A stretch of 64,000 nucleotides of DNA from the NCBI RefSeq assembly GCF_003583365.1, contig NZ_QXED01000015.1, positions 1 through 64,000 of the forward strand, written 5' to 3'. The position numbers and the translations under genes were made by a program. Positions 9,124-17,732 of the stretch are shown piece by piece (position 1 is the first letter of the stretch; each line of letters begins with the position of its first letter). The notes under the pieces are model-generated. The model made no database searches, was not told the DNA's origin, and worked only from the letters and a program-made list of their open reading frames with translations. This DNA is from Fibrisoma montanum (lineage in GTDB: Bacteria > Bacteroidota > Bacteroidia > Cytophagales > Spirosomataceae).

Positions 9124-9906
9124 ATGACACGAATAGCGTTGATTACCGGGGCATCGTCGGGCATTGGTCTTGCCACCGCCGAAGCGTTTGCTGACCTGGG
9201 GTACAGCCTGATTTTATGCGGTCGTCGGCAGGAACGACTTGATGAACTGGCCGAGAACCTTCGGCAGCGGACCAGCCAGGACACGGCCGATGGCGAGGCT
9301 CCTTCCTTCACTACGCTCAACTTTGATGTCCGCGACCGGAACGCCGTTGAGTCGGCTATCGGTAGCCTGCCCGACGAGTGGAAAGCAATCGACATTCTGG
9401 TCAACAACGCCGGTAATGCCCACGGAATGTCTCCCATTCAGGACGGCGACCCGGCGGATTGGGATCTGATGATCGATGGGAACGTACAGGGGTTGCTCTA
9501 CGTATCGAAAGCCGTCATCCCGGGTATGGTTGAGCGGAAACGCGGCCACATCGTGAACCTGAGTTCGATTGCCGGGAAGCAGACCTACGCCAACGGAGCC
9601 GTGTACTGCGCCAGTAAAGCCGCCGTCGAAGCCCTGAGCGAAGGGATGCGGCTGGATCTGACTCAGCACGGGATCAAGGTAACCAACATCGCGCCGGGAG
9701 CCGTCGAAACGGAGTTCTCGATGGTACGTTTCAAAGGGGATGCCGACCGGGCCGCGAAGGTGTACGAAGGGTTTACGCCCCTGACGGCCGAGGACATTGC
9801 CGATACGATCGTCTATGCCGTTACGGTCCCGGCCCACGTCACCATCGCCGACCTGACTATTCTGGCGAGCGCTCAGGCTGCCGCCACGACGATTCACCGG
9901 AAGTGA
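9124..9906 (+). CDS. SDR-family NAD(P)-dependent oxidoreductase
   Basis: A classical short-chain dehydrogenase of 260 residues. The cofactor loop is TGASSGIG (residues 8-15), NNAG is at about 97, a serine precedes the catalytic YCASK, and the PGAVETEF motif follows the active site. The sequence style resembles the YdfG-type serine/threonine dehydrogenases that act on 3-hydroxy acids, but substrate assignment is tentative. It is transcribed away from the glycan operon. Confidence 0.9.
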   Translation: MTRIALITGASSGIGLATAEAFADLGYSLILCGRRQERLDELAENLRQRTSQDTADGEAPSFTTLNFDVRDRNAVESAIGSLPDEWKAIDILVNNAGNAHGMSPIQDGDPADWDLMIDGNVQGLLYVSKAVIPGMVERKRGHIVNLSSIAGKQTYANGAVYCASKAAVEALSEGMRLDLTQHGIKVTNIAPGAVETEFSMVRFKGDADRAAKVYEGFTPLTAEDIADTIVYAVTVPAHVTIADLTILASAQAAATTIHRK

Positions 9907-9915
9907 TCGTTGCCG

Positions 9916-9985
9916 CAGATACACGGATTTGCGCCGAAAAAAGACGTAATTAGTAGCAGAAAATTTGCGTAAATCCGTGTATCTG
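9916..9985. repeat. Intergenic inverted repeat (18-base arms)
   Basis: Left arm 9916-9933 (cagatacacggatttgcg) and right arm 9968-9985 are complementary at 17 of 18 positions. They fill the gap between the SDR stop and the Crp-like gene. The structure could act as a terminator or processing hairpin. Its form, a long AT/GC-mixed palindrome ending 5 bases before a start codon, also suits a dispersed repeat element. Confidence 0.65.
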
Positions 9986-9990
9986 AGGTT

Positions 9991-10569
9991 ATGTTCGACC
10001 GCTTGAAAACCAGTCTGGAGCGCCTGCTGCCCCTTACCCGTGAGGAGTTTGTTTACTTCGTGACCCTGCTGACGCCCCGTAAGCTGGCTAAGCACGAGTA
10101 CTTTTTGCGGGCTGGGGAGGTATGTACCCAGATTGCCTTTATCAATCAGGGGTGTCTGCGCTATTATTACCTCAAAGACGGCGATGAATTCAACGGCCAG
10201 TTTTTTTTCGAAGGCGCCTGGATCGGCGATTACCAGAGTTTTCTGACCGGGCAGCCTTCCATCCAGTATTTTGATGCCCTCGAAGACGCCGAACTGCTGG
10301 TAATGCAGCACACCGATCTGCAAAACCTCTATGCTGAACTACCTAAGTTTGAGCGCTTCGGGCGGGTACTGGCCGAGAACGTCGTGATCGGTTCGCAGCG
10401 CCGAACGGCCTCCCTGCTGTTCGACACGCCCGAAGAACGCTACCTCAAACTGATCAAAGAGCGGCCGAAGGTGATGGAGCGAATCCCCCTGCACCACATT
10501 GCGTCGTACCTCGGTATTAAGCCCGAGAGCCTTTCCCGCATCCGCAAACGGCTGGCTGAGAACCGCTGA
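9991..10569 (+). CDS. Crp/Fnr-family transcriptional regulator
   Basis: The 192-residue protein has an N-terminal cyclic-nucleotide-binding-type beta roll (about residues 10-120, with LRAGEVCTQIAFINQGCLRY) and a C-terminal winged helix (HHIASYLGIKPESLSRIRKRL). This short form is common in Bacteroidota. There, such proteins often control a neighbouring oxidoreductase or outer-membrane gene. The cAMP-contact residues of true Crp are not evident, so the ligand is unknown. Confidence 0.9.
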   Translation: MFDRLKTSLERLLPLTREEFVYFVTLLTPRKLAKHEYFLRAGEVCTQIAFINQGCLRYYYLKDGDEFNGQFFFEGAWIGDYQSFLTGQPSIQYFDALEDAELLVMQHTDLQNLYAELPKFERFGRVLAENVVIGSQRRTASLLFDTPEERYLKLIKERPKVMERIPLHHIASYLGIKPESLSRIRKRLAENR

Positions 10570-10695
10570 TCCTGCTTTTCTTAACCCAGGTTAAGTACGT
10601 ACCGGACGTATCTAACTAAAGTCAAGGTTTTTGCCCCTTGCGACGGTGCACCTTTGTCATGTAGTTCAAGACAATCAAACAAACAGACAAAGCAC

Positions 10696-11355
10696 ATGAA
10701 AACGTCGCACTTCACACTGGCTTTCTGGAGTACTGCCTTACTGGTATCCACAACCGTTCGGGCACAGAACGCTGAGCCGGCTCCGGCCAAACTGCCCATC
10801 TACGGCAACATCAGCATTGGCTATGGGAATACGTTTTTCTCGGGCCGACTGGCCGAGAAAGAAACCATCAACGACGGCCGTGGGTTTGGCCGCAACCAGG
10901 GAAACACCCTGACAACCTGGTTCTACGTAGCGCCGGCCCGCTGGAAGGGGCTGGGCGTTGGTACGGGGGTCAAAGGGTTCTTTGCAACCCCCAATAACGG
11001 CGGCAACAAAGAAACGTACCTGTTCAACTACTACCACGTTGGTCTGGGGGCAAAATACTACCTGCTGAGTAAAACATTCAATAAAGGGTTCAACCTGAAG
11101 AGCAGCTTCGGAATCGGGCAGATGACCGAGAAAACCAAATACAACGACACGCGTACGTACGAGCATCAGTTTGCCGTCGGAACAACCCTGCTGGTTGGTA
11201 TGGGCTACTCTATCCCCGTATTCAACAAACGGTCGGCGCTCAATATCGACTTCGACTTTGAAACTTCCAATCGGCGGGGCGACGTAACGGGCCTTGGCGA
11301 GAACCAGTCTTTCCGCAACAGCCATGTTAGCCTGAATGTAGGCCTTGGCTTTTAA
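10696..11355 (+). CDS. Secreted outer-membrane beta-barrel protein
   Basis: The ATG at 10696 is preferred because it opens a clean signal peptide (MKTSHFTLAFWSTALLVST, cleavage near VRAQ). The mature part of about 195 residues has alternating aromatic/polar strands (NISIGYGNTFFSG, GLNVGLGF-like ending) and ends in phenylalanine, as expected for a small beta-barrel assembled by BAM. Function is unknown. Thirty bases separate it from the next gene. Confidence 0.8.
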   Translation: MKTSHFTLAFWSTALLVSTTVRAQNAEPAPAKLPIYGNISIGYGNTFFSGRLAEKETINDGRGFGRNQGNTLTTWFYVAPARWKGLGVGTGVKGFFATPNNGGNKETYLFNYYHVGLGAKYYLLSKTFNKGFNLKSSFGIGQMTEKTKYNDTRTYEHQFAVGTTLLVGMGYSIPVFNKRSALNIDFDFETSNRRGDVTGLGENQSFRNSHVSLNVGLGF

Positions 11356-11385
11356 GTCTTCCCTCGCTTATACCGTAAAGGAATC

Positions 11386-12117
11386 ATGCAAGCTGTACTC
11401 AATAGTTCGGAACAGATCGTTCGTTACGACCGTAGCCATACAAAGGAATGGCTGTTTGGCCTGCTCATCGTCGAGATTATCACCGTGTTAACCCCCGTTG
11501 GTGTGCTGTCGTCGTCTTTCCGTTTTCCGGACATTCTGCGTGAACCCGCTGCTGCGGCTCTGCCGCTGTTTTCGGCCAACCAGTCGATTATCGTTCCCGC
11601 TTATTACGTCTTCATGCTGTCGGGGTTATTATACCTACCCATATCGGTCCTGATTCGGAAGCAGTTTACCGGAACGGCAACCCGTTCGCTGCTTGATCTG
11701 CTGGTTGGCCTGGGTATTGCCACGGCCTTGTTTCAGGCCATTGGATTCTGTCGGTGGCTGTTTGCGGTACCCTACCTGGCGAAAACCTACGAACAGGCCG
11801 CTGGTAACGCACCTCTCCGGGCATCAGTTGCGTTGCTCTACGACACCCTGAACCGGTATGCCGGCATGACCATCGGCGAACACCTGGGCTTTGTAGCGAT
11901 GGGAAGCTGGACGATCTGCCTGGCCCTGGTCCTGTCGAAAACCGGCGCGCCCCAGTGGCTTCGTGGTGGGGGTATATTAATCGGTGCGCTGATTATTCTC
12001 AGCGTAGCGGAGCATTTCGGAACGGCGTGGTCGGGGTTTTTCGGCCTGGTTAATTTCATTGCCAACGCCCTCTGGACGGTGTGGCTGCTGGTGCTGGCCG
12101 TGCGCATCATTCGCTGA
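11386..12117 (+). CDS. DUF4386-type multi-pass membrane protein
   Basis: The 243-residue protein has about six hydrophobic segments, starting with LFGLLIVEIITVLTPVGVL. The pattern of long helices and the conserved-looking YDTLNRYAGMTIGEHLGF region fit DUF4386 proteins, which have no known activity. It follows the outer-membrane gene closely and may be co-transcribed. Confidence 0.7.
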   Translation: MQAVLNSSEQIVRYDRSHTKEWLFGLLIVEIITVLTPVGVLSSSFRFPDILREPAAAALPLFSANQSIIVPAYYVFMLSGLLYLPISVLIRKQFTGTATRSLLDLLVGLGIATALFQAIGFCRWLFAVPYLAKTYEQAAGNAPLRASVALLYDTLNRYAGMTIGEHLGFVAMGSWTICLALVLSKTGAPQWLRGGGILIGALIILSVAEHFGTAWSGFFGLVNFIANALWTVWLLVLAVRIIR

Positions 12118-12369
12118 GGTCAGGCAGTGCTCGAAATATTCCCAAACAATCGCGGCACCCTTCAACCAAACTTTCCACTTTAGATTGGATCAGTTTATTG
12201 GGTGGAGGTCAATCAGATGTTCCTGCAACAGATTCGGTGAGTTAGGGGCTGCTTTTAAGCAGATAAATCAATTCGAAATCTCAAACCTTTGGACGCAATG
12301 GTGTTCGATTTAAAATCATTGTGTTAGTAGGCTAAGCCATTCGCCATAGAAGATTGGTAATTTTGTTCA

Positions 12370-13263
12370 ATGCGAATTAATTTGAACGACCCCGATGCGC
12401 TGTTTATTCCACTGGTCTCCGACTACGGGTTCAAAGTGGTTTTTGGCAACGAAAAGAACACGATCTTTCTGCGGAAAGCTTTACAGGCCCTCATCCAGTC
12501 AGAAGTGCCCATCCGTGAAGTTTACTTCGACAAGAATACTTTTGATGCTATCGTTAAAGACAGCCGGGGTGGTATCTATGATTTAGCTTGCATTGATGAG
12601 CAGGGCAATCACTTCATCGTGGAGATGCAGGTGTCCGACGCGCCCTACTTCTTCCAGCGCATGAAATTTTATGCCTTTCATAAGTTCAACTCGCTGGTGC
12701 AGAAGGGCAACTTCGATTATAATAACTTGGATCGTATCTATTGTATCGGTATCTTAGCCAACAACATATTTGCTGGCCCAGACTTTCATACCATTGCTGC
12801 GATCCGCAAGTCAGATGGCGAACTGATTGACGAGCAGATTACCGCCCGGCGGCCTGGTTATGTCACTGTTGAACTGGACAAGTTCAGACTAACGGCTGAC
12901 GAAGTACAGACGGATTTGGAGAAACTAGTGTACACCATGAAGACCATACACACGACAACCCAGCCCACACAATTCCCAGCTTTTTGGAACGAGGAGTGGT
13001 TGCAGGTGGCTATAAATGAGCTGGACAAGCGCAAGATGACTCCTGATGAGCGGTTTGCATACGAACGCACCTTGGCCATCAACGCTGAAGCCATCCGGGT
13101 GGTGAATGCTCAGATAGAAGAAGCTAAACTAGAAACTAAGCGAGAAGCAATCATCAAGATGCTGCGAGGTGGAAAGTTAGCCATAGGGGAAATTGCGGAG
13201 TATAATGATGTTTCTGATAGCGAAGTTGAGCGGATACAGCGAGAGCTTCGTTTAGCTGACTAA
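12370..13263 (+). CDS. Rpn-family PD-(D/E)XK nuclease
   Basis: The 297-residue protein belongs to the Rpn/transposase_31-like group of recombination-promoting nucleases. The N-terminus PLVSDYGFKVVFGNEKN is typical. The PD-(D/E)XK core is visible as YDLACIDEQGNHFIVEMQ (D, then E-x-Q, about residues 74-91). The C-terminal tail is charged and helical, ending in a helix-turn-helix-like REAIIKMLRGGKLAIGEIAE segment. Members are often lineage-specific, mobile and present in many copies. The gene sits beside a decayed hydrolase, which fits a recombination-prone site. Confidence 0.88.
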   Translation: MRINLNDPDALFIPLVSDYGFKVVFGNEKNTIFLRKALQALIQSEVPIREVYFDKNTFDAIVKDSRGGIYDLACIDEQGNHFIVEMQVSDAPYFFQRMKFYAFHKFNSLVQKGNFDYNNLDRIYCIGILANNIFAGPDFHTIAAIRKSDGELIDEQITARRPGYVTVELDKFRLTADEVQTDLEKLVYTMKTIHTTTQPTQFPAFWNEEWLQVAINELDKRKMTPDERFAYERTLAINAEAIRVVNAQIEEAKLETKREAIIKMLRGGKLAIGEIAEYNDVSDSEVERIQRELRLAD

Positions 13264-13336
13264 ATTGTAGTGAAAGAATGAGCCTTTAAGGTAGCACAAT
13301 GTGCTGACGAAATCCTATTGAGAGCCTGTAAATACA

Positions 13337-13374
13337 GAAAACGCCCCACGTATGGTTATGCGTGGGGCGTTTTC
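13337..13374. terminator. Bidirectional hairpin terminator
   Basis: A perfect 14-base stem (gaaaacgccccacg at 13337-13350, complement at 13361-13374) with a 10-base loop. A-rich and T-rich ends flank it on both sides. It lies after the Rpn gene. Confidence 0.85.
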
Positions 13375-13439
13375 TTGCTGCGCTAGTAAAATCACCGGTT
13401 TCAATCTACCCGGTAAATTCTGTACGTGTCTGCTACCAC

Positions 13440-13717
13440 GCCATTGCGGAAGTCTGCGAATAGTCTCCGGCCGAACGCGACAGCCCGCTGATCTCGCTGG
13501 TGGACGTAGCAGATCTGACGATTATTGGGACCGGGATCGATCCGTTACAAACGGAAGGCAAGCCGCTGCCGACAAACTTCAGTCGCAGGGTGTGCCGGTC
13601 ACGTATCAGCTTTATCCGGGGGTTACGCACGAATTTTTTGGTATGTACGCGGTCGTGCCCGAAACAGCTCAGGCTCAGGAACTAGCTGCCACCCGGCTGC
13701 GGGCTGCGTTCCAGTAA
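13440..13717 (+). pseudogene. Remnant of an alpha/beta hydrolase (C-terminal end)
   Basis: Two reading frames together spell the C-terminal end of a lipase/carboxylesterase of the HSL-like type: DSPLISLVDVADL, then TIIGTGIDPLQTEGK, then AAADKLQSQGVPVTYQLYP and GVTHEFFGMYAVVPETAQAQ. A single missing base after about 13562 shifts the frame between TEGK and AAADK. A stop codon lies upstream of DSPLIS, and the catalytic N-terminal two thirds are absent. The catalytic Asp and His regions remain, but the serine elbow is gone, so the gene is dead. Confidence 0.82.
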
Positions 13718-13793
13718 GCGTAAAGTAACCTTAATATTCCCGTAACAGGGGTCTTCAATCCCTTTTGCACCTTTATCCTGAAATCAGACGGTC

Positions 13794-14747
13794 ATGGGTG
13801 AAGAAGCGAAAGGGATTGATTTTTTGAGCCTTGGGCTGCAGGTGGCCGCCGGCCTGGCGCTGTTTCTGTATGCGGTGACGCTGATGGGCGATACGCTGAA
13901 AGAACTTGCCGGCGACAAAATGCGGGGGTTCCTGGCCCGGTTTACCAGCAATCCGTTCAGTGGGATCGTTACCGGCACCGTGGCCACTACGCTCCTGGAT
14001 TCTTCGTCGGTTGTGATCATTATGGTACTGACGATGGTCAACGCCAGCCTGATCAGCAGCATCGAATCCTTCGGGGTCATCATGGGGGCCAACATCGGTA
14101 CAACCATCTCCAGCCAGATCATTGCTTTCAACATCGCCGAGTATTCGCCGATTCTACTGGTCGCGGGGCTGATACTGAGTGTTATCGGCGAAAACGAAAC
14201 CCGGCACAAACTAGGCAAAGTTCTTTTTGGAGCCGGGCTCATTTTCTTCGGGCTCTGGACGATGGACAAGGCCGTGGAGCCGCTGCGCGATTACCCGCCG
14301 TTTTTCGAATGGATGAAAAAACTCGATACGCCCGTCGAGGGAGCGCTGATCGGTGGTTTATTGACCCTGATTATTCAATCATCGTCGGCCACGGTCGGCA
14401 TTGCCATCGTGCTGGCTTCTCAGCAGTTGATCTCCCTGCAGGCTGGGATAGCGATCATGCTCGGGGCCGAGATCGGTACGTGTTCAGATACGCTGCTGGC
14501 CGTTATCGGTCGCTCCAAAGAAGCGATTCGGGCCGGACTGTTCCACCTCTTGTTCAACATTGCATCGGTCGTTATCGGCCTGCTGCTGATTCAGCAACTG
14601 ATCGCGACTGTTGAATGGCTCAGTGGCGATGCACCCCTGGGACGTAAAATCGCCAACGCCCACGTCCTGTTCAACGTGCTGGGGGTGGTGCTGTTTGCCT
14701 GGTTCATTCCGTACTTCCACCGGTCGCTCACCTCACTGGTGCGCTGA
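13794..14747 (+). CDS. Na+/phosphate cotransporter (NptA/PNaS family)
   Basis: The 317-residue inner-membrane protein has about eight or nine helices and the family's internal repeat. The second repeat shows the canonical QSSSATVGIAIVLA motif (about residues 197-210). The first shows LLDSSSVVIIMVLTMV, in which the glutamine is replaced by aspartate. It lacks the C-terminal PhoU-like domain of the longer homologues. Transport of phosphate with sodium is known for the family. The Q-to-D change in the first repeat may alter substrate or coupling. Confidence 0.88.
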   Translation: MGEEAKGIDFLSLGLQVAAGLALFLYAVTLMGDTLKELAGDKMRGFLARFTSNPFSGIVTGTVATTLLDSSSVVIIMVLTMVNASLISSIESFGVIMGANIGTTISSQIIAFNIAEYSPILLVAGLILSVIGENETRHKLGKVLFGAGLIFFGLWTMDKAVEPLRDYPPFFEWMKKLDTPVEGALIGGLLTLIIQSSSATVGIAIVLASQQLISLQAGIAIMLGAEIGTCSDTLLAVIGRSKEAIRAGLFHLLFNIASVVIGLLLIQQLIATVEWLSGDAPLGRKIANAHVLFNVLGVVLFAWFIPYFHRSLTSLVR

Positions 14748-14748
14748 G

Positions 14749-15393
14749 TTACAAGCTCTGTAATACGTCCGGCTCCACGCGGTGGCCGCCTTCGTAGGCC
14801 GTCAGCTTCAGGCCCGGTACATCGGTCTGGATTCGGCGGAGGTACCCTTCAATATCGTCCAGCTCAGCGATGTACTCGTCCTGCCGCCCGTACACGTAGT
14901 GCGTTTCGATCGTAGCCAGTCGGGCCGGATCAAGCAGCTCCCGGACGCCATTCGGAAAAAAGCCCGCCCACAGAATCAGCCGGTGGGCCTGAACAGACCC
15001 GGCGTTCAGCCAGCGACAGGCGGTGGCGGCTCCCTGCGAAAAACCCAGCAGAGTAATGTGCAGGTCGGCCAGGGCTGCGTCGGCCAGCAAGTGGTCGTAG
15101 AGGGTATTCAGGTAGCTGATGTAGTCGTCAATCTCGTGTTGCCGGTCCTCGCGGGTCATCCACGACGCCCCAACGCGCTCGTAGCCGCCGTTCAAATACA
15201 ACCGCGACAAGCCCTCCGGCGCCACAACCAGCGTCTGGCCGTCATCCAGACCCGTAAACTTCCGGCTGAAAAAGCTGGCTAGCTGCCCGAAACCATGCAG
15301 GCAGAACCAGACGCGTTTTGTGTCGGCATTCAATTGGCCAAGCGTGTAGTAGCGGGCCGTCCGCTGAACGGTGAGGTGATGTTCGGTAGCCAT
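14749..15393 (-). CDS. Alpha/beta hydrolase (phospholipase/carboxylesterase type)
   Basis: The 214-residue protein carries the nucleophile elbow GFSQGAAT (about residues 117-124). Late Asp (YGRQDEYI) and His (YEGGHRV) residues complete the triad. It resembles the small serine esterases of the YpfH/Est family. It is followed by a DUF4442 hotdog protein and a MarR regulator in the same direction upstream, suggesting one transcription unit headed by marR. Confidence 0.88.
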   Translation of the reverse strand: MATEHHLTVQRTARYYTLGQLNADTKRVWFCLHGFGQLASFFSRKFTGLDDGQTLVVAPEGLSRLYLNGGYERVGASWMTREDRQHEIDDYISYLNTLYDHLLADAALADLHITLLGFSQGAATACRWLNAGSVQAHRLILWAGFFPNGVRELLDPARLATIETHYVYGRQDEYIAELDDIEGYLRRIQTDVPGLKLTAYEGGHRVEPDVLQSL

Positions 15394-15396
15394 GCG

Positions 15397-15927
15397 TTAG
15401 CGTTGAAAACGGGAGTGTTGCCGGTCGTTTTTCCGGTGTTCGTAATAGGCTTTATCGGCGATGTAGCACAGCCGCTCGATCTCGGCATGAACGACCTCGT
15501 TGGCATCCACCCATTGCAGGCGAAACGTCCGTTCGGTCTGGCCGCTGGCCGCTACGTCCTGCCGGATGCTGTCGAGCTCGTCGTCGGTCAGCAGGTAGCG
15601 CGTGTAGAGGGTTTGCCGGGCCGGTTTGCGGAACCGGATGCTGCCCGCTTTGTCCCACACGACGTACGCATTGCCCAGAATCCGGAGCAGCATCAGCATA
15701 TAGAACGGATCGGAAGCCGAAAACATACTGCCGCCGAAGATGGTGCCGACGTAGTTGTAGGTCCAGATGTTCCGGCGCAGGCGCAGATGAACCTCCTGCG
15801 AGTCGCCGGACCAGAACAGAATTTTGCCGCCCGTTCCGAAATACATGGGGTACCAGTTCATCAGCGTCCGGAACCGCCAGGATTTGACCGACTCTTTGCG
15901 GGTCGTTTGCAGAAAAGAAGGTGTCAT
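15397..15927 (-). CDS. DUF4442 hotdog-fold protein (thioesterase-like)
   Basis: The 176-residue protein matches the DUF4442 pattern: MNWYPMYFGTGGKI near the start, the long central helix after YVGTIFGGSMFSASDP, and a basic C-terminal part. The fold is that of hotdog thioesterases. Activity on acyl-CoA is inferred, not shown. It lies 3 bases upstream of the hydrolase and 27 bases after the MarR stop. Confidence 0.85.
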   Translation of the reverse strand: MTPSFLQTTRKESVKSWRFRTLMNWYPMYFGTGGKILFWSGDSQEVHLRLRRNIWTYNYVGTIFGGSMFSASDPFYMLMLLRILGNAYVVWDKAGSIRFRKPARQTLYTRYLLTDDELDSIRQDVAASGQTERTFRLQWVDANEVVHAEIERLCYIADKAYYEHRKNDRQHSRFQR

Positions 15928-15954
15928 GAGTGAGTTGTTGGTTGAGTGCAGCCG

Positions 15955-16365
15955 CTAGTCTTTGGGCAGCTTCGTTAACAGTTTGCTGGAGAGCAGACTC
16001 AGGCCGTCGACGGCATCCGTTCCCAGTTCCTCGCGGACGCGCTGGTTGAGGCTCTTCCAGAGTTTGTGGCAGCGCTTGGCCAGGGCCGCCCCTTCGTCGG
16101 TCAGGTACAACCCCTTGCGGACGTTGTCGGTAATCCAGCCGTTGCGCTGCATCAATTGGATATCCCGGCTGACGGCCGACTTCTCAATCTGCAACTGCTT
16201 CGACAACGTGGCCTGCCGCACACCGGGCTGCGGGAAAATGTACATCAGCAAACTGGCCTGGGCGAACGTAACGCCCTCGGCTGCAAACGTGTCGTTGTAC
16301 AACCCCGTAACCACCCGGGCCAGCATCCGTAACCGACCGGCTATGCAGTAGTTCTGGCTTTCCAT
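15955..16365 (-). CDS. MarR-family transcriptional regulator
   Basis: A 136-residue winged-helix dimeric regulator. The recognition region reads TLSKQLQIEKSAVSRDIQLMQRNGWI, and the wing follows as VRKGLYLTDEGAALAKRC. A promoter and an 18-base palindrome lie just upstream of the start, in the gap to the divergent DinB gene. It probably represses itself and its neighbours and responds to a small molecule. The start codon lies at the expected transcription start, so the message may be leaderless. Confidence 0.9.
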   Translation of the reverse strand: MESQNYCIAGRLRMLARVVTGLYNDTFAAEGVTFAQASLLMYIFPQPGVRQATLSKQLQIEKSAVSRDIQLMQRNGWITDNVRKGLYLTDEGAALAKRCHKLWKSLNQRVREELGTDAVDGLSLLSSKLLTKLPKD

Positions 16366-16369
16366 GGCT

Positions 16370-16402
16370 CAAAAATAAACAAAGAAGTTGTATATGCAAC
16401 TT
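16370..16402 (-). promoter_or_regulatory. marR promoter with overlapping palindromic operator
   Basis: On the minus strand a TTG (16397-16399) is followed after 19 bases by TATTTTTG (16370-16377), an exact Bacteroidota -33/-7 promoter. The near-perfect palindrome aagttgtatatgcaactt (16385-16402, one mismatched pair) covers the -33 box and part of the spacer. This is the placement expected of an autorepressor site for the MarR protein. Confidence 0.75.
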
Positions 16403-16449
16403 TTATTCCTCACTTTAGCCGCAACATTCACCTTCTGAGGAAAAACCGT

Positions 16450-16986
16450 ATGAACCTTACCGAACCGACAACCGCGCTGACTGATGCGTTGCAGGCCATC
16501 ACCGCCCTGCTGGACACCTTATCGACCGACGACCTCCACCGCTCCCAGGGAACCAGGTGGACCATTGCCCAGGAGATGGAACACCTGCGAAAATCAACCC
16601 AGGGAACGGCTTTCCTGCTGAGTCCGGCCAGCCGCCCGAAATGGTACCCTTACACCGGCGAGTCGCGGACGTACGAGACCGTTGTTGCGCAGTACCAGTC
16701 GGCGCTGGCGGCCAGTGCACCGGTCAACAATGCCGCTACCCGCCCCACCGACGAAATCGCCAGCCTGACGGCCGACCAGCAGAAGGACGCCTGGAACACG
16801 GTTGTTCAGCAATTACTGGCCAGCGTTGGCCAACTGACGGAAGCGGATCTGGATACGTTTACGGTCTGGAAACACCCGCTGCTGGGACCGCTGACGGTAC
16901 GGGAAATGATTTACTTTACTACGCATCATACCGAACATCACCACGCCAGTCTGGTCCGGAAACACAGCACGACCGCTACGGTGTAG
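16450..16986 (+). CDS. DinB-family four-helix protein
   Basis: The 178-residue protein looks like a DinB/YfiT-type metal-binding four-helix bundle. A histidine near the start (MEHLRKST) and the C-terminal pair FTTHHTEHHHASL supply the usual metal ligands. Family members include thiol-dependent transferases and many uncharacterised stress proteins. It diverges from the MarR gene across a shared operator and is probably part of its regulon. Confidence 0.85.
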   Translation: MNLTEPTTALTDALQAITALLDTLSTDDLHRSQGTRWTIAQEMEHLRKSTQGTAFLLSPASRPKWYPYTGESRTYETVVAQYQSALAASAPVNNAATRPTDEIASLTADQQKDAWNTVVQQLLASVGQLTEADLDTFTVWKHPLLGPLTVREMIYFTTHHTEHHHASLVRKHSTTATV

Positions 16987-17114
16987 CCTTTCTGGCACCC
17001 CTCATACCCGCTTTTTCTGGGACAGCCATACCGGTTGTCCTATTTTTTTAAACGTACCCGCAAGTTTTTTGTCCAACCGGCATTTATCTGATTAGCGACT
17101 CAATCTTTCGCCGT

Positions 17115-17714
17115 TTGGACGTACCGCAACTCATCAGGGAGCTACAGCAGGGGAATCAGGCCGCCTTTCGGACGCTGGTCGAGACTTACCAGAGCCGCGT
17201 TTATAACACGGTCCTGGCCATTGTGCAGCATCCCGACGACGCCGAGGACGTAGCGCAGGAGGTGTTTGTACAGGTTTTCGAATCCATCGGTCGGTTTGGG
17301 GGCGACCAGAAACTGACTGCCTGGATTTACCGCATCGCCACCACCAAGGCGCTGGAAGCGTACCGAAAGCGGCACGCCCGCAAACGGTTGGGTGCTACGC
17401 CGTTTTCCTTTCTTGCCAGGCTGTTCGGTACCGACGAGGCTGATGGTCCCGACGACCGGCTGCACCCTGCCGACTTTGAACACCCGGGCGTAAAACTGGA
17501 GCAGCAGGAGCGGGCCAGAATCCTGTTCGGGGCCATCAGCCGACTACCCGAGCAGCAGAAGGTGGCCTTCACGCTTCACCATGTCGAAGGATTGAGCTAC
17601 CAGGAAATTACGGAGGTGATGCAGACCTCGCTGTCGTCGGTGGAGTCTCTGCTGCACCGGGCGAAACAAAACCTCCGGAAACGACTGGCGTGGTATTACA
17701 AAGACGAGCAATGA
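17115..17714 (+). CDS. RNA polymerase sigma-70 family (ECF-type) factor
   Basis: The 199-residue protein has region 2 (YNTVLAIVQHPDDAEDVAQEVF with LTAWIYRIATTKALE) and region 4 (RLPEQQKVAFTLHHVEGLS followed by SLSSVESLLHRAKQNLRKRL). No ATG is present in a suitable place, so a TTG start at 17115 is assumed. The following small membrane protein is a candidate anti-sigma factor, and a periplasmic metal-sensor-like gene comes next. This is the layout of envelope-stress ECF systems. Confidence 0.9.
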   Translation: MDVPQLIRELQQGNQAAFRTLVETYQSRVYNTVLAIVQHPDDAEDVAQEVFVQVFESIGRFGGDQKLTAWIYRIATTKALEAYRKRHARKRLGATPFSFLARLFGTDEADGPDDRLHPADFEHPGVKLEQQERARILFGAISRLPEQQKVAFTLHHVEGLSYQEITEVMQTSLSSVESLLHRAKQNLRKRLAWYYKDEQ

Positions 17715-17732
17715 ACCTAAACGAATACGCTG

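Noticed and set aside
9214-10323. 369-codon minus-strand frame across the SDR and Crp genes
   Set aside because: It spans two well-supported plus-strand genes and has no family features.
12358-12365. TAATTTTG box just before the Rpn gene
   Set aside because: It matches the -7 pattern, but no TTG lies at the right spacing and it is only 4 bases from the ATG, so it may be chance.
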